DNA from: Acephala macrosclerotiorum
Taxonomy: Eukaryota > Ascomycota > Leotiomycetes > Helotiales > Mollisiaceae
DNA length: 64,000 nucleotides
Direction of reading: 5' to 3'
Assembly: GCA_014904845.1 (NCBI GenBank)
Contig: MU119240.1
Span: 62,001 to 126,000, forward strand
A model generated the notes under the pieces. It saw only the letters and a list, made by a program, of their open reading frames with translations. It was not told where the DNA came from and did no database searches. The position numbers and the translations under genes were made by a program. Of this stretch, positions 1-9,948 are shown in pieces; the first letter of the stretch is position 1, and each line of letters opens with the position of its first letter.

Positions 1-645
1 TTTGGGTAGAAAAGGTCATTGCGGGTTCTGGAAGGTGTTAATATCGGCATTGGACGTGGAGGAGAGGGGAGGGATAGACTTAGAGTTGTGCTTCTTGGTG
101 AGTGAGGGAGGTGTTGAAGAGTAGAGGGAAAAGAGAAAGGAGAGATAGGTATCCTACCTAGATCTTACCTACACTTACGAGCCGAACTCAATGCAGGTAC
201 AACGGTAACTTATCTCTTACTCACGATGAATTATCTTTACGATAACGCGTCGCGAGCTGAAAGAGGGAGGAGGGATGCCAAGATGTGGGGTACACGCTAG
301 AACACGACAAGGGTCTCGAACAGCTGACTTGCCGAAGATCTTCCAGGGGTCGAGGCGTTGACATCATCTGAAGCTTTTCATTCTTCCCTCGATTCTTCTG
401 CGCGATCTCCAGACCCTTTAACGGCTTCTAGTGCCAGTGCTTGTGAATAATAGTCTGCTCTAGAGCAAGATGTACTAGGGTACTCTACGTAACCAGAAGC
501 AGGGTATGGATACGGAGTACCAGACATACTGCTCAGTGGTGATGATGTCGAGGTGGGAATTTCTGCTTTTGTTTATCTTCTTCCTTTATTTGCGTTCCTC
601 TGAAGCTCTTTTCTGTATCTCTATTTTGTTCTCGAAGCTAGTACC
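1..645. other. intergenic, upstream of SNG1-like relic
   Basis: I see no supportable gene here. The overlapping ORF starting at 506 reads the region in a frame unrelated to the DUF3533-like protein that starts at 646. The stretch presumably held the promoter of that gene. Confidence 0.6.
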
Positions 646-2085
646 ATGTCTACACATTCAGAAGAAACTCTTGACCAAATCGACGGCCACATGGCCAACA
701 GTCATGATCAAGAGAGGCCACTCATGGACAGAGCACTTCCCGCCTTCACTTCTCCGTATCTGGCACAGGAGCGGAAAACATGGAGGAAAATGTTCATCAT
801 GTTCTGCGTACTTCTGGTTACGATCGTTCTTGGAATCCTGTCTCTATACTGGGGCGCAGACCATTCTCTTCAATTCAATGTCCCAGTCTTCACCGTGGCG
901 ATCATCGATTTCGACCAAGGGGAAGTAGGACCATATCTGCAACAAATGGGCGCAACAGCTCGATCGATGAATCCAGAGATGACATTGGGGTATGTCTCCG
1001 AGCCAGGATCGAAGTACAATTTCTCGAACGAACGAGCTCGACATGCGTTGAAGCAGGAGGATTTTTGGATTGGGATCATCATTCAGGCCAACGCCACGAC
1101 AGCTATGAACTACGCGTATAATGAGGGGAACACGAGTTACGACCCGACAGGATCAGTACATGTTATATATGAGGAGGGAAGGAATACTTTGGCGATCGAT
1201 GAATATGCATACCCCGCTGTGATTACGTTCATGAATTCGTTCGTCATGCAGTTTGCGAAACAGAAGCAGGCTTCTCTTCTGACAGCCAATACTGGGAATG
1301 CAACTCCATTGGAAAGGCAGGCTCAGAATCCGATACCGATTGGATATTCGATCTACAATACTGCTCCATACGTTCCCAGCACAGCAGAAGCAGCGACTGA
1401 GATTGGAACTATATGTAAGTGTTCTCTAATTTCCGTTCCTGGCAGTGCTGACTGAATTGGCAGACCTCATCATCATCTCTTTCCTCTCAGTCCTAATGTT
1501 CAATGCTCTCAACGAAGCCATGATGGGCAAAGTCTCCACCGCCCGCTATTACATCTACAGTACCGCCTCACCCTCCTGCCCTCCATCTACTTCTTCCTTC
1601 CCCTCCTCTACATGGCCCTCTCCTGCATCTGGTAAATCCGCTTCGATAAATTCTACGGTCCCTCCGGCTGCGTAATCTACTGGATGCTCTCCTACGTCTC
1701 CATGCTAGCCTTCGGTCTCGCAGTCGAAAACGTAAACAACGTCCTCGGCCCGCCTTTCACCCCAGTGTTTTTCGTGTTTTGGGTAATCTCGAATGTGGCG
1801 ACAGGATTCTATCCGATCGAGTTGCTGAGCAATTTCTATCTATGGGGTTTGGCGTGGCCGTTGAGACATAATTTGATCGGATCGAAGACGATTTTGTTTG
1901 GGACGAAAAATCTTTTGGGGTTGGATTTTGGGGTGTTGATTGCTTGGGTGGCGGTTAGTATTGCGTTGCAGCCGTTTACGATTTGGGTGCAATTGAGGAA
2001 GAAGAAGTCGGAGATTGAGAGTCATAAGAGGGAGGTGTTAGAGAGGGTTTATGGAAAGCAGGGTGAGAAGAGTAAGGAGGGATGA
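646..2085 (+). pseudogene. DUF3533 / SNG1-like multipass membrane protein, disabled
   Basis: The translated pieces match the fungal SNG1/DUF3533 family (nitrosoguanidine-resistance type plasma-membrane proteins). The N-terminus is cytosolic, followed by a first membrane segment near residues 45-67, a long extracytosolic loop and several C-terminal membrane segments. Exon 1 is 646-1414 and the intron is 1415-1463 (GTAAGT, branch GCTGAC, CAG). Exon 2 then reads well until 1558. The frame changes at 1559-1560 (two extra or one missing base) and continues as YRLTLLPSIYFFLPLLYMAL. An in-frame TAA follows at 1633-1635, and the frame resumes to 2085 with FDKFYGPSGCVIYWMLSYVS and further hydrophobic segments. 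One frameshift and one nonsense codon in otherwise conserved-looking protein indicate a recent pseudogene; an assembly error is the alternative. No short intron with normal signals bridges both lesions. Confidence 0.7.
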
Positions 2086-2927
2086 GTATGAGCGTTTGGA
2101 AGAGCAAGTTTGACGTTGATGGAAGATTTACAATGTTTGGATGGCATTTACACACGAGCGACATATGATACTTCGAAGCAATAATACAATAGCGTCTCGA
2201 ACCGCCATTGATTTCTGTTGATATCGGACTTCAGTCCTTGGCACTATGATGGGGACGGCACGATGCCAAGAGATGCATATTATCGGATATTAAAGCCACG
2301 ATTAAGGCTGAGCCCCAGAACTGGACAGTGCCAAGAGCTGCTTCTAACACCTTCGGACGACTGCAGCTGCAAGTGGGATTTATTCGTTGTCCAGGGGAGG
2401 TCTGGGGCCTGTGAAGCTTAAAGTTAGCGACAGAGCCCCAGAACCACCTCAACCTCGCGATCTTCTGCCCTTCTCTCTTCTTCACAGTGCATACAATTCT
2501 CAGCCAATTGCGCATCCTGCGCCCTTGGTCTATACCTCCAGACATCCTATCAGATCGACCGGCATTATCAAGAAGCTGGCGAGTGCCGTGCAGTCTACCA
2601 CGAGGAGTTCGCGACCCTGTCTTTATTCTTTCAGCTCAATTTTTGGATCCTAATGGCGCTCTTGGCAGCATTAATCGGGCTACAGAACACATTTCACTGG
2701 CTTGATCGAAGCCCTAAGCATGATATCAATCTTGGCCCTGCTAGCCTTTCGCGTGCTTCATTGGCACTTGTCTGGGAATCACCCCAGGACCAGGATGCCT
2801 GGAAAGCCTCTCTTTCATCGTGTGGCAGAAGTCGTTCACAGCCTCATGTGCTCAGGTCAAATACTCACGATGGCCCATCTTGCGTCAAGTGAAGTCTGTC
2901 ATAGAGCCTCCGGCCTGAGCTGGCAAC
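2086..2927. other. intergenic
   Basis: About 840 bases with only short overlapping ORFs and no recognisable protein. A short direct repeat, GAGCCCCAGAAC, occurs at about 2310 and 2431. The right part is presumably the promoter of the VWA gene. Confidence 0.5.
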
Positions 2928-4901
2928 ATGCGTTTCACAGCCTTCTCGTTCTTGCTCGCAGCACCATGCGTTCTCGCGGCTGTCCTTAGTCCTCGAGCAA
3001 CAGAAGCTCCAACATGTATCGGACTCAGCGTCAAATCTAACAATGGCAATCGTAAAGTCGCTCTCGTCATCGACAGCTCTGGTTCCATGGCAGAATCTGA
3101 TCCTTACAACCTCCGACTCGCTGCTGGAAGAGCTCTGAACGATTGGCTCATCACTAAAGCAGAGGCAGGGAGTGGCAAGCAAGCTGATCTTGTTACTGTT
3201 ATCAACTTCGATGACACGGCTTATTTGGATTATCCTCTTGGTGATCCTGCGGGCGCGAATAGCTCGTTTGATGCTATTGGTGCTGATGGCGGGACGTTCA
3301 TTGCTGGTGGGGTGGATATGGGGATGGCGCAGTTGACTTCGAGTGGATCGGGGAGTACTTCTGGGAGGAGTAGTATTATCGTCTTTACAGACGGCGAGGT
3401 GAGGACTCTCTGGTCGTCTTTTCGTTCAATATCCCAATGCTTGGTCCTACCTTTCATGTCTCTCGACAAGGCTGTATCTTATCAAGAACACGGAGGCCCA
3501 AATCATCTCAAATGTACCTTGCTAACCCCAAAACAGGACTCCGACACAGCTACTCTCATCGAGTCAATCAACAAAGCCCACTCCCTCGGCATCCGTGTCT
3601 CATTCGGCTTCCTCGACGCATCCTCCAGCATCCAAGACAAAGGCGTCCTCTCCGCTATCCAATCCTCCGGTGGTGTCTACGCCACCATAACCACCGAAGA
3701 CGCATCCAACAACTTCATCAACTTTGCCATTCTCAACGGCTTGACCTACAACGACAATCCCTCCGGTAACAACTCAACCTTACTGGCTGGTCTCACGATT
3801 GCGGATTTTATCTCCGGGAGTGAGACGCAGACATTGACGTATAATGCGCAAGCGAATGAGAGGATCAATTTTACGATTGAGAGTGTGGATGCGGGGAGCA
3901 TTACTGCGCAGGCGATTTTTGGTGGGAAGGTGTTGAATGGGACGACGGCTACTTATTTTGGTGACAGCGTATTGCCTATCGTTGCTCCTAGTGCTGGGGC
4001 GATCGAGATTAAAGTCACGGCTAAGGATGCGTTACCGGGTTCGATGTTTGTCATTGGAGCGATGTCGAATATGCCGATTCAGAATTGCACGCTTGCTGTT
4101 AACCCAAGTGGTGGAGGTGGAGGGCTGAGTACGGGAGGGAAAGTTGGGCTTGGTCTGGGTATACCTACTTTGATTGCTGGTATTGGTGTTGGAGCGTTCT
4201 TCCTGTTCAAGTATTTCGGAGGCATGATACCGCCGTTTAAGAATCCGTTTAAGAAGCCAACACCGGGTGATACGGAGACTCATCAACCGCCCGAGACGCA
4301 CCAACCACCTGATCATCAGCCCGAAAAGCCCGGGATGATTTCGAACGCCAACCCCACGAATGGGTCTGAAGGATTTCAAGCAATACCACCAGCTGTGCCA
4401 CCACCTGTCGCTAAGTCACCACTCTCCAATGGTCCTTCCCCTCCACCAGATTCCCAAGGTCTCGACAACATCGGACAAAACATAGCTCACGACCCACACA
4501 AACACCACAAACACCGCCGCCACAAAAAGCGCAAGAACGACGAAGAACCCCATCACCATCACCTCCCTCCTGGTCATCCATGTGCTCAACTCGCTTTTAC
4601 AGATGCCAAATGTCCCCTGTACGTTGTAGGACATGTATGCAAAGATCCCGAAGCAGAACCCAAAGGACCATGTGCTTGTACGGATAAGAAATGTCCACTG
4701 AATGATAAGGATCATGAGTGTGATATTGAGGATAAAGAGGGGATTAGGGAGATGGAGAAGGGTTGTGATTGTATAGATGAGGAGTGCCCTACGCAGAAAG
4801 AGATTGAGAGGAAGAAGAGGGAGAGAGTTGTGCGCGGGATGGCGGTTAGTGGGGTGAAGATGGGGGTTGGTGAGGTGGTGAAGGGGGCGATGGGTACCTA
4901 G
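2928..4901 (+). CDS. secreted/membrane VWA-domain protein with Cys/His-rich tail
   Basis: Start at 2928 gives a clear signal peptide (MRFTAFSFLLAAPCVLA). A von Willebrand A domain follows with the metal-ion site VALVIDSSGSM (DxSxS) near residue 45. The intron 3399-3536 (GTGAGG, branch GCTAAC, CAG) is 138 bases, a multiple of three without stops, so the ORF reads through it. Splicing joins FTDGE to DSDTATLIES and restores the A-domain fold, giving about 611 aa. After a beta-rich region comes a single membrane segment (about residues 358-382, IPTLIAGIGVGAFFLF). The tail is proline-rich, then His/Lys-rich, then cysteine-rich with repeated CPL/CxC motifs (about 501-575). This is a type I surface protein. 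The ectodomain may bind ligand through the A domain and the tail may bind metal; both are inference. Confidence 0.85.
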   Translation: MRFTAFSFLLAAPCVLAAVLSPRATEAPTCIGLSVKSNNGNRKVALVIDSSGSMAESDPYNLRLAAGRALNDWLITKAEAGSGKQADLVTVINFDDTAYLDYPLGDPAGANSSFDAIGADGGTFIAGGVDMGMAQLTSSGSGSTSGRSSIIVFTDGEVRTLWSSFRSISQCLVLPFMSLDKAVSYQEHGGPNHLKCTLLTPKQDSDTATLIESINKAHSLGIRVSFGFLDASSSIQDKGVLSAIQSSGGVYATITTEDASNNFINFAILNGLTYNDNPSGNNSTLLAGLTIADFISGSETQTLTYNAQANERINFTIESVDAGSITAQAIFGGKVLNGTTATYFGDSVLPIVAPSAGAIEIKVTAKDALPGSMFVIGAMSNMPIQNCTLAVNPSGGGGGLSTGGKVGLGLGIPTLIAGIGVGAFFLFKYFGGMIPPFKNPFKKPTPGDTETHQPPETHQPPDHQPEKPGMISNANPTNGSEGFQAIPPAVPPPVAKSPLSNGPSPPPDSQGLDNIGQNIAHDPHKHHKHRRHKKRKNDEEPHHHHLPPGHPCAQLAFTDAKCPLYVVGHVCKDPEAEPKGPCACTDKKCPLNDKDHECDIEDKEGIREMEKGCDCIDEECPTQKEIERKKRERVVRGMAVSGVKMGVGEVVKGAMGT

Positions 4902-5869
4902 TTTTGGGGTGGGGATTGGGTTTGAGGAGTTTTGGTTGTGAGGGTTGGGTTGGAATGGGATGTTGATGTGTGGGTTGGTTCTGTTGCTTTTGGGTGCGAT
5001 GAGTTATGAATGCTTTCCAATATCGTCGTTTGAATCTCTCGTTCACGCTTCCAGGTCTAGATTGACATCCTCTAGATGATGTTGCTGGCAAGTGCCAGAA
5101 TTCCGAGTCGGACATGGTCGTCTTCCTCGAGTCTTTTCACTCATCAACACTCTTCTTTGCATGTTGTTTGAGCCCCGCTCTTCTAGGAGTAATGACAGAC
5201 TCAAAGGATATTGCCTAGATGCCCTAAGGAGACAGATCCCTTATTTTCAAGTCATGTTCGGTTTTTTCTTGCTCTCGGACAACCTCAACAATATCTTGAA
5301 GCTTCGACTTTGACGTACTAAGTAAAGATTGTCCGTGCTTCCCAGTAAAGAAAGTTCTATCATTTCTGTCAAATTCTAAGCCTCAAGCTTTCAGACACTA
5401 TCCTCAATTTACAAAGGTTGGAATCTTGGAGTGCTAAGGGAGGATTGTCCCGGCTCGTTGGGGATATGGACAACTAGCTCCCACCTTCCATTTCGTCTTT
5501 TCATTCATTGATTCCATTTCTCTCGACTATCATCACCAATTCAATGCAATGAGGTTGAGGAATTGACAGCAGTCATCTCATTCTGTAACGTCCAATTCTC
5601 AGGTATGGTCTTGCACCGACACAAAGTAGAAGAAGTTCACATTGAGGCAAATTCACTGTCAAGTATCTCACTGGTGTCAAGTTGTCTCACTATCGCCGTC
5701 AGGTCATCTCACGGCTGTTAAGTCACTTCAATATCCATCGGATCAAAGTTTAGAGTAGGGAAGGTTGTTCATTCATGGGATGCACGCCGGCAGAGCCCCC
5801 AACTCCAGAAATCAAGTATATAACCGGAGATGCAAGCAGAGCCCCCACAACACCAAACACCAGACAGAA
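4902..5869. other. intergenic between convergent genes
   Basis: No coding region can be supported. The stretch lies between the 3' end of the VWA gene and the 3' end of the small minus-strand gene at 6000-6610, so it should hold two terminators. Beyond a pyrimidine-rich stretch I see no distinct structure. Confidence 0.5.
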
Positions 5870-5957
5870 GTACGCCAGCCGGCCAAAACCACCAGATAGT
5901 ATGCGCCCGCCGGCCCACCACCAGAATAGAATACGCCCGCCGGCCTCCACCACGATA
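5870..5957. repeat. three-copy minisatellite, 29-30 bp unit
   Basis: Three imperfect tandem copies at 5870-5898, 5899-5928 and 5929-5957 share the core GCCNGCCGGCC followed by CCACCA and a GATA/AATA end. They sit just downstream of the stop codon of the minus-strand gene at 6000. Confidence 0.7.
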
Positions 5958-5999
5958 TCTAGCCCAGCTAGACATTCCTCCCTTCCTCCCTTCCACCAC

Positions 6000-6610
6000 C
6001 TAGTTGTTGGCGGCAGCACGAGCAGCAGCGAAGAAGTTCGCCGCGAAGGCAACAGCGGCGGCTTGTTGCTGTTGCTGAGCTTGTTGGTGTTGTTGTTGCT
6101 GGTGCTGGAGGAAGGCAGCGGGAGCGATGAAGGGTGCGGGGTGGTGAGCCCACGCAGGGACTACAGAAGGGTCGACGCCGCCATATTGACGGCAGAGGGC
6201 AGGGTAAATAATCATCTGGTAAACCCTAGAGAGAGAAAAGGAGTTAGAGGAGCTCGGTGGAAAGGAGAAGGAGGTTGAATTTACCAGGCAGCTTGGGGGC
6301 TACCCAGGGTACCAAAACTGTCATAGTCCGTGGTGGTGTCCATCGGATCGGCAGGACGGAGCTCGGCAGGGGGCTGTTGGCTGGCGAGACCGGGAGCTTG
6401 CGCCGGGAGGGGACCGGGGGCGGCAGGGACGGCAGCAGCTCGAGGTGGTAGAAGAGCTGAAGCGTTGCCCGAAGGCGAGGAAGAAGAGGAACCAAAGCTG
6501 GTGGCTGGCGAGGCCGAGGGATCGGAGGAGGTCTTGTAGGACTTGAAGTCCTTGCCGGGCGTGACGAGGTTGAAGCATGTATCCATGCTAAACTTCGACT
6601 TGGGAGGCAT
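6000..6610 (-). CDS. small Ala/Pro/Gln-rich protein of unknown function
   Basis: I do not recognise the family. The start at 6610 begins MPPKSKFSMDTCFNLVTPGK. Exon 1 is 6610-6285, the intron 6284-6226 (GTAAAT...TAG, 59 bases) and exon 2 6225-6000, giving about 183 aa. The junction codon reads W and continues VYQMIIYPALCRQYGG. The first 40 residues look ordered and likely conserved. The middle is Ser/Pro/Ala-rich and the C-terminus has a Gln/His-rich stretch (about 145-165) and an Ala-rich end, so most of the protein is low complexity. There is no signal peptide or membrane segment. A TATA-like GTATATATAC at 6755-6764 lies about 145 bases upstream of the start. It may be a small regulatory or RNA-associated protein, but nothing in it proves that. 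Confidence 0.65.
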
Positions 6611-7475
6611 GGTGAGGGAAGAGAGTGCTTGGGTTTGTCTGAAAGATGGAAGAGAGTTGATAACCGCGAGGTCAAGTCTGGGAAAGAAGTTTTCTGTAAC
6701 AGTAGAAGAACTTTGGAAGAGGAAGAAAAAATGGAAGTTGGTGGCAGAAGGCGAGTATATATACAGAATTTGCTGAATTGCTTCCTATTGTGATTGGAAA
6801 CCTCCAAATTTTCGTCGCTTGACGAGGGAAAAATGGGACTTGACAATAGCAAAGTTACAGATGTGCCGAGGTGGAAGCTCGCTTGATGTTAATAGGAGGC
6901 TTACCATTGTGTTGGAAGTTGACAGCAAAATTCACTTAAGGATTCTTAGGCGGGGAAGTAAGTGAGCGGCTACATCACAATCAGACGGACAAGCATGAAG
7001 AGTTTTGAAAATCTTGTAATCGGATCAGGCAGTGCTGCTACTATTATTCAAGTATCCTAAATGGAGATTTAGAGATTGCATTTGGCGTCTTTTTTCCCCT
7101 GAACGAATCCACTCGGCTAAGCTGTGCGAGCTCAGGCAGAGCTCAGGGGTAATGTTGGTAAAAGTTGTGCACAAATATTCATGAAACAGTCATCCCAATA
7201 ATCGTAAGCCATATGGAACTTAAATGGCTGTGATACTGAGGAGGCCGGAGATTGAGTATTCAGACATCTTGATTCCAAATGCCAATAAAAAGGAATTGAA
7301 GCACGTGACAGACATCGTCACTTAAAGATTCCAAGGTATGTCAAGGAGCAAATGTTGTTGACAAGTTCGTGTACTATTCATTACATGTCATATAAGACTC
7401 CAATACAGACAATACAAGAGTGGACATAGTAGCTGTATCGAAAAGATGAAATTTCGATGTGACACGTGACCGACA
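6611..7475. other. intergenic
   Basis: Contains the promoter of the 6000-6610 gene (TATA-like element at 6755-6764) and the 3' region of the next minus-strand gene. I see no further gene or repeat. Confidence 0.5.
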
Positions 7476-7880
7476 TCAGAACCCAGCACTCAGCGCCATT
7501 CCAGGTGCTGGACCTCCTCCGACCGGTCCTCCAAGATTTCCTTGAGCCATACCCGCCTCATTGAAACTTTGTACTTCTTCCGGTATGTTCCCATTTGGAT
7601 ATGTCTCCCTCAGGCGTTTTTGTCTCTGGGCAAAAAGGTCGAGTTTGTTTGGCGATTAGCACTCACTTCCAGCACTTGAACTCAAAACATACCCCATTGA
7701 TTCCCCATGTCCATCATTATAATGGCCTTCATCCTTATTCTTAGACCTCGACTCTTCATTTGCTAAATTCGAAGTGTCATTCTTGGGCTCGCTTTCTGTT
7801 GTCTCTCTCGAAGCGATACGCACTGGTGGGCTATCTTCCTCGAAGGCAGGACCTTTCAAGCTGCGACTTCCGAAACACAT
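7476..7880 (-). CDS. small MCFGS-type fungal protein, about 111 aa
   Basis: The start at 7880 gives MCFGSRSLKG, a beginning I associate with a group of small conserved ascomycete proteins. An in-frame upstream Met exists at 7928. Exon 1 is 7880-7693 and the proposed intron is 7692-7624 (GTATGT...CAGAG). Exon 2 is 7623-7476 and encodes QKRLRETYPNGN, then a Gly/Pro/Ala-rich end (GGPVGGGPAPG). Reading frame and length (336 bases) are consistent. The middle is acidic, Ser/Lys-rich and probably disordered. The protein is likely cytosolic, since there is no signal peptide. The splice acceptor is the weakest part of the model; an acceptor two bases earlier with another donor would also keep the frame. 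Confidence 0.5.
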
Positions 7881-8080
7881 TCTGACTAGATTGAATTTAT
7901 AGAATGTAAACTTTTGCATGAGATACATTTAAATATATTAAACACGTTCTTCGGCATGCGGCAGTGTACTCAGCCTTGTGGAGTCTTGGTATTTACGTGA
8001 TGTGGACCTATGACGGAAGGCTGCTCCAGAACGAAGCTAGACTTGACCTTGCCTACTCGAGAAGGCTGAGAAGGCTGTGA
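7881..8080. other. intergenic
   Basis: Short spacer upstream of the MCFGS-type gene. Nothing recognisable. Confidence 0.4.
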
Positions 8081-8479
8081 TCGTCAAAGAAGAGCGACCC
8101 AAACATCATCTATAAGAACAGATCAGAGATCGCGGTCTGGCGACGAGTCCAGAGAAACGTGAAGGAGAAGAACGTGCCTTCACATGCCTACCTCGACGAG
8201 TTTTGGGCCTTGTTCGGCGACCCAGTTCAAGACAACGATATCCTGAAATATTACAAGATGAACGAGCTCGCCATGACGAATCTGCAAGAGTACAAGGAGG
8301 AGAGGAAGCGACGAATCGACGCTGGCGAACTGACAGCGAAACCCCCTACGTGGCTAGGACCATCCGCGAAGCACGCCGAGAAATCAAAGCGACGAGTCAT
8401 CCGAGAATGTCAAATTGCGAACTGTCCAATCATAATGGATTCAAACGAGTGCTTGAGAAGAGGGGTTAGAAGTTGCTAG
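8081..8479 (+). other. open coding-like stretch without a start codon
   Basis: The frame is open from 8081 to a stop at 8477-8479 and translates to a hydrophilic peptide (VPSHAYLDEFWALFGDPVQD, then a Lys/Arg/Glu-rich helix-like part). It has no ATG in its N-terminal part; the only start-like codon is GTG at 8159. It could be a relic exon of a decayed gene or chance. Composition is protein-like, but I do not recognise a family. Confidence 0.25.
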
Positions 8480-8521
8480 GCGCGCTGTGCTGTACAAGCC
8501 GACAAAGGGACATTCGGAGGA

Positions 8522-9905
8522 TCAAAAGCGTTCGTAATAGTCCCACGATCTCAGGTTCTTTTGCTGACACGAAAGTACAAAGGTTTCAAACATGCTATGG
8601 CAGGTGAGAAATCAGCTTCAAGCGATGCATTTGGATCGACGAGCTTCAGCTAAAGAGTACGTCAGCTACAAGTTCTCGAGTCTATTTTTCGTCGACGAAA
8701 GCTCACCTCGAACATCATGAGCAACGAAGAAATCACCTTCTTCATCTGCATAGTAGCGATATGCTGACCCAAACACGATCTTCTCCCGCGACTGAATCCC
8801 AGACGCGCGGTCTCCATGCTCCTCAGAGACTCGTCGTCAGCTTCCAACCATCTCTCTGGTCTGAAGGTCTCGGCGTCCTCTCCAAATGTTGCTGGATTCA
8901 TGTAAATTGCGGAGGGCATACAGCCAACGGTGGTACCTTCGGGGAAGAACATACCAGCAATGGTAGCTCCTCCTTGAGGGACTTTTCGTTTCATTGGCCA
9001 TGTTGGCGTTGGGCAGATGCGCATGGATTCTTTGAGGACGGCGTTCAGGTACGGAAGCTTGTTGACTTCAGCAAACGATGGTGGGTCGGATAGGTTCGCT
9101 GCTTCTATCTCGGACGTCAACTTTCGCATGACTGTTGGGTTCTTCATTAGGTTGAATAGCCATGCAGTCATCGTCGTCGCTGTCGTGTCGCCGGCTCCAG
9201 AAATTGTACTCATCAGCAAGCCAACTACTCCTGTCATATCGAGCGTTTCGGGCGAGTCTTGACCGACTTTGATAAACTTTTGAAGTAAGTCCGGGTGAGA
9301 CGTTTCCTCGGTGACATTTGCTCGACTCTTCAACATCGCTACCGCCTTCGCAGCCATGCTGGATGGTGCATGCTTCACTCTCATCAAGTAGGGATTCCTA
9401 TACACCAATCGCTCGGCCTGGGATGGATGACCACCTGCCCCAATGATTGAAACGATCCCGTATGAGTTGGATGGTCCCACCTACATCTGATTCCGATTCC
9501 AGACATCCCAGAGTTTCTCCGAATGACATGCGGGCTGCTGCGTCTATAGAGTATAGGGTCATCATTTCCGAAAGATCTACGGTCTCATGCCTTCCGAGCG
9601 CTTCAAGAAGGTCAAGGATTGTTTGGTTAATGTAGTGCTCATAGTCCAATACACCTGTTAGCGTGAAGGCTTTGGCAACAGATCTTCCCAACGCCCCATG
9701 CTTTGCCTCGTCCGCAGTGCTCACCAAAGAAGAGACTTCTTTGCCGTTAGAAATCCCAATGAGGACTTTGTACGACCCGGCCTAAACTAATCAGCAAAAC
9801 TTAAAGGGATGACAAAGGAGTACCGGCCGTTATGAACCCAGCTCGGGATCCATGGATGACACTTATGGCCCTTCCCTCGGTCCTCAGGCGGGACATATCA
9901 TACAA
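8522..9905 (-). pseudogene. cytochrome P450, N-terminally truncated and frameshifted
   Basis: The P450 hallmarks are clear: I-helix SGAGDTTATTM, K-helix KESMR (ExxR), FRPERW, and the haem loop GFSRGRRSCLGQ with its cysteine. The last exon (8649-8522) supplies LKLVDPNASLEADFSP after the intron 8706-8650. The upstream half (about 9727-9425) reads STADEAKHGALGRSVAKAF, typical of pisatin-demethylase-like P450s. At about 9420 the frame changes (SSIPG then ERLVYRNPYLM), an apparent 2-base loss. The 5' exon (about 9905-9820, ISVIHGSRAGF) has no valid junction to the next. No membrane anchor or N-terminal 80-100 residues exist, because the stop of the upstream gene is only about 45 bases away. The gene is dead. 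Confidence 0.8.
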
Positions 9906-9948
9906 AGATGAGAGCGTAGCCAAGAAGTCGTTGACTGCTGTCTCCGTT

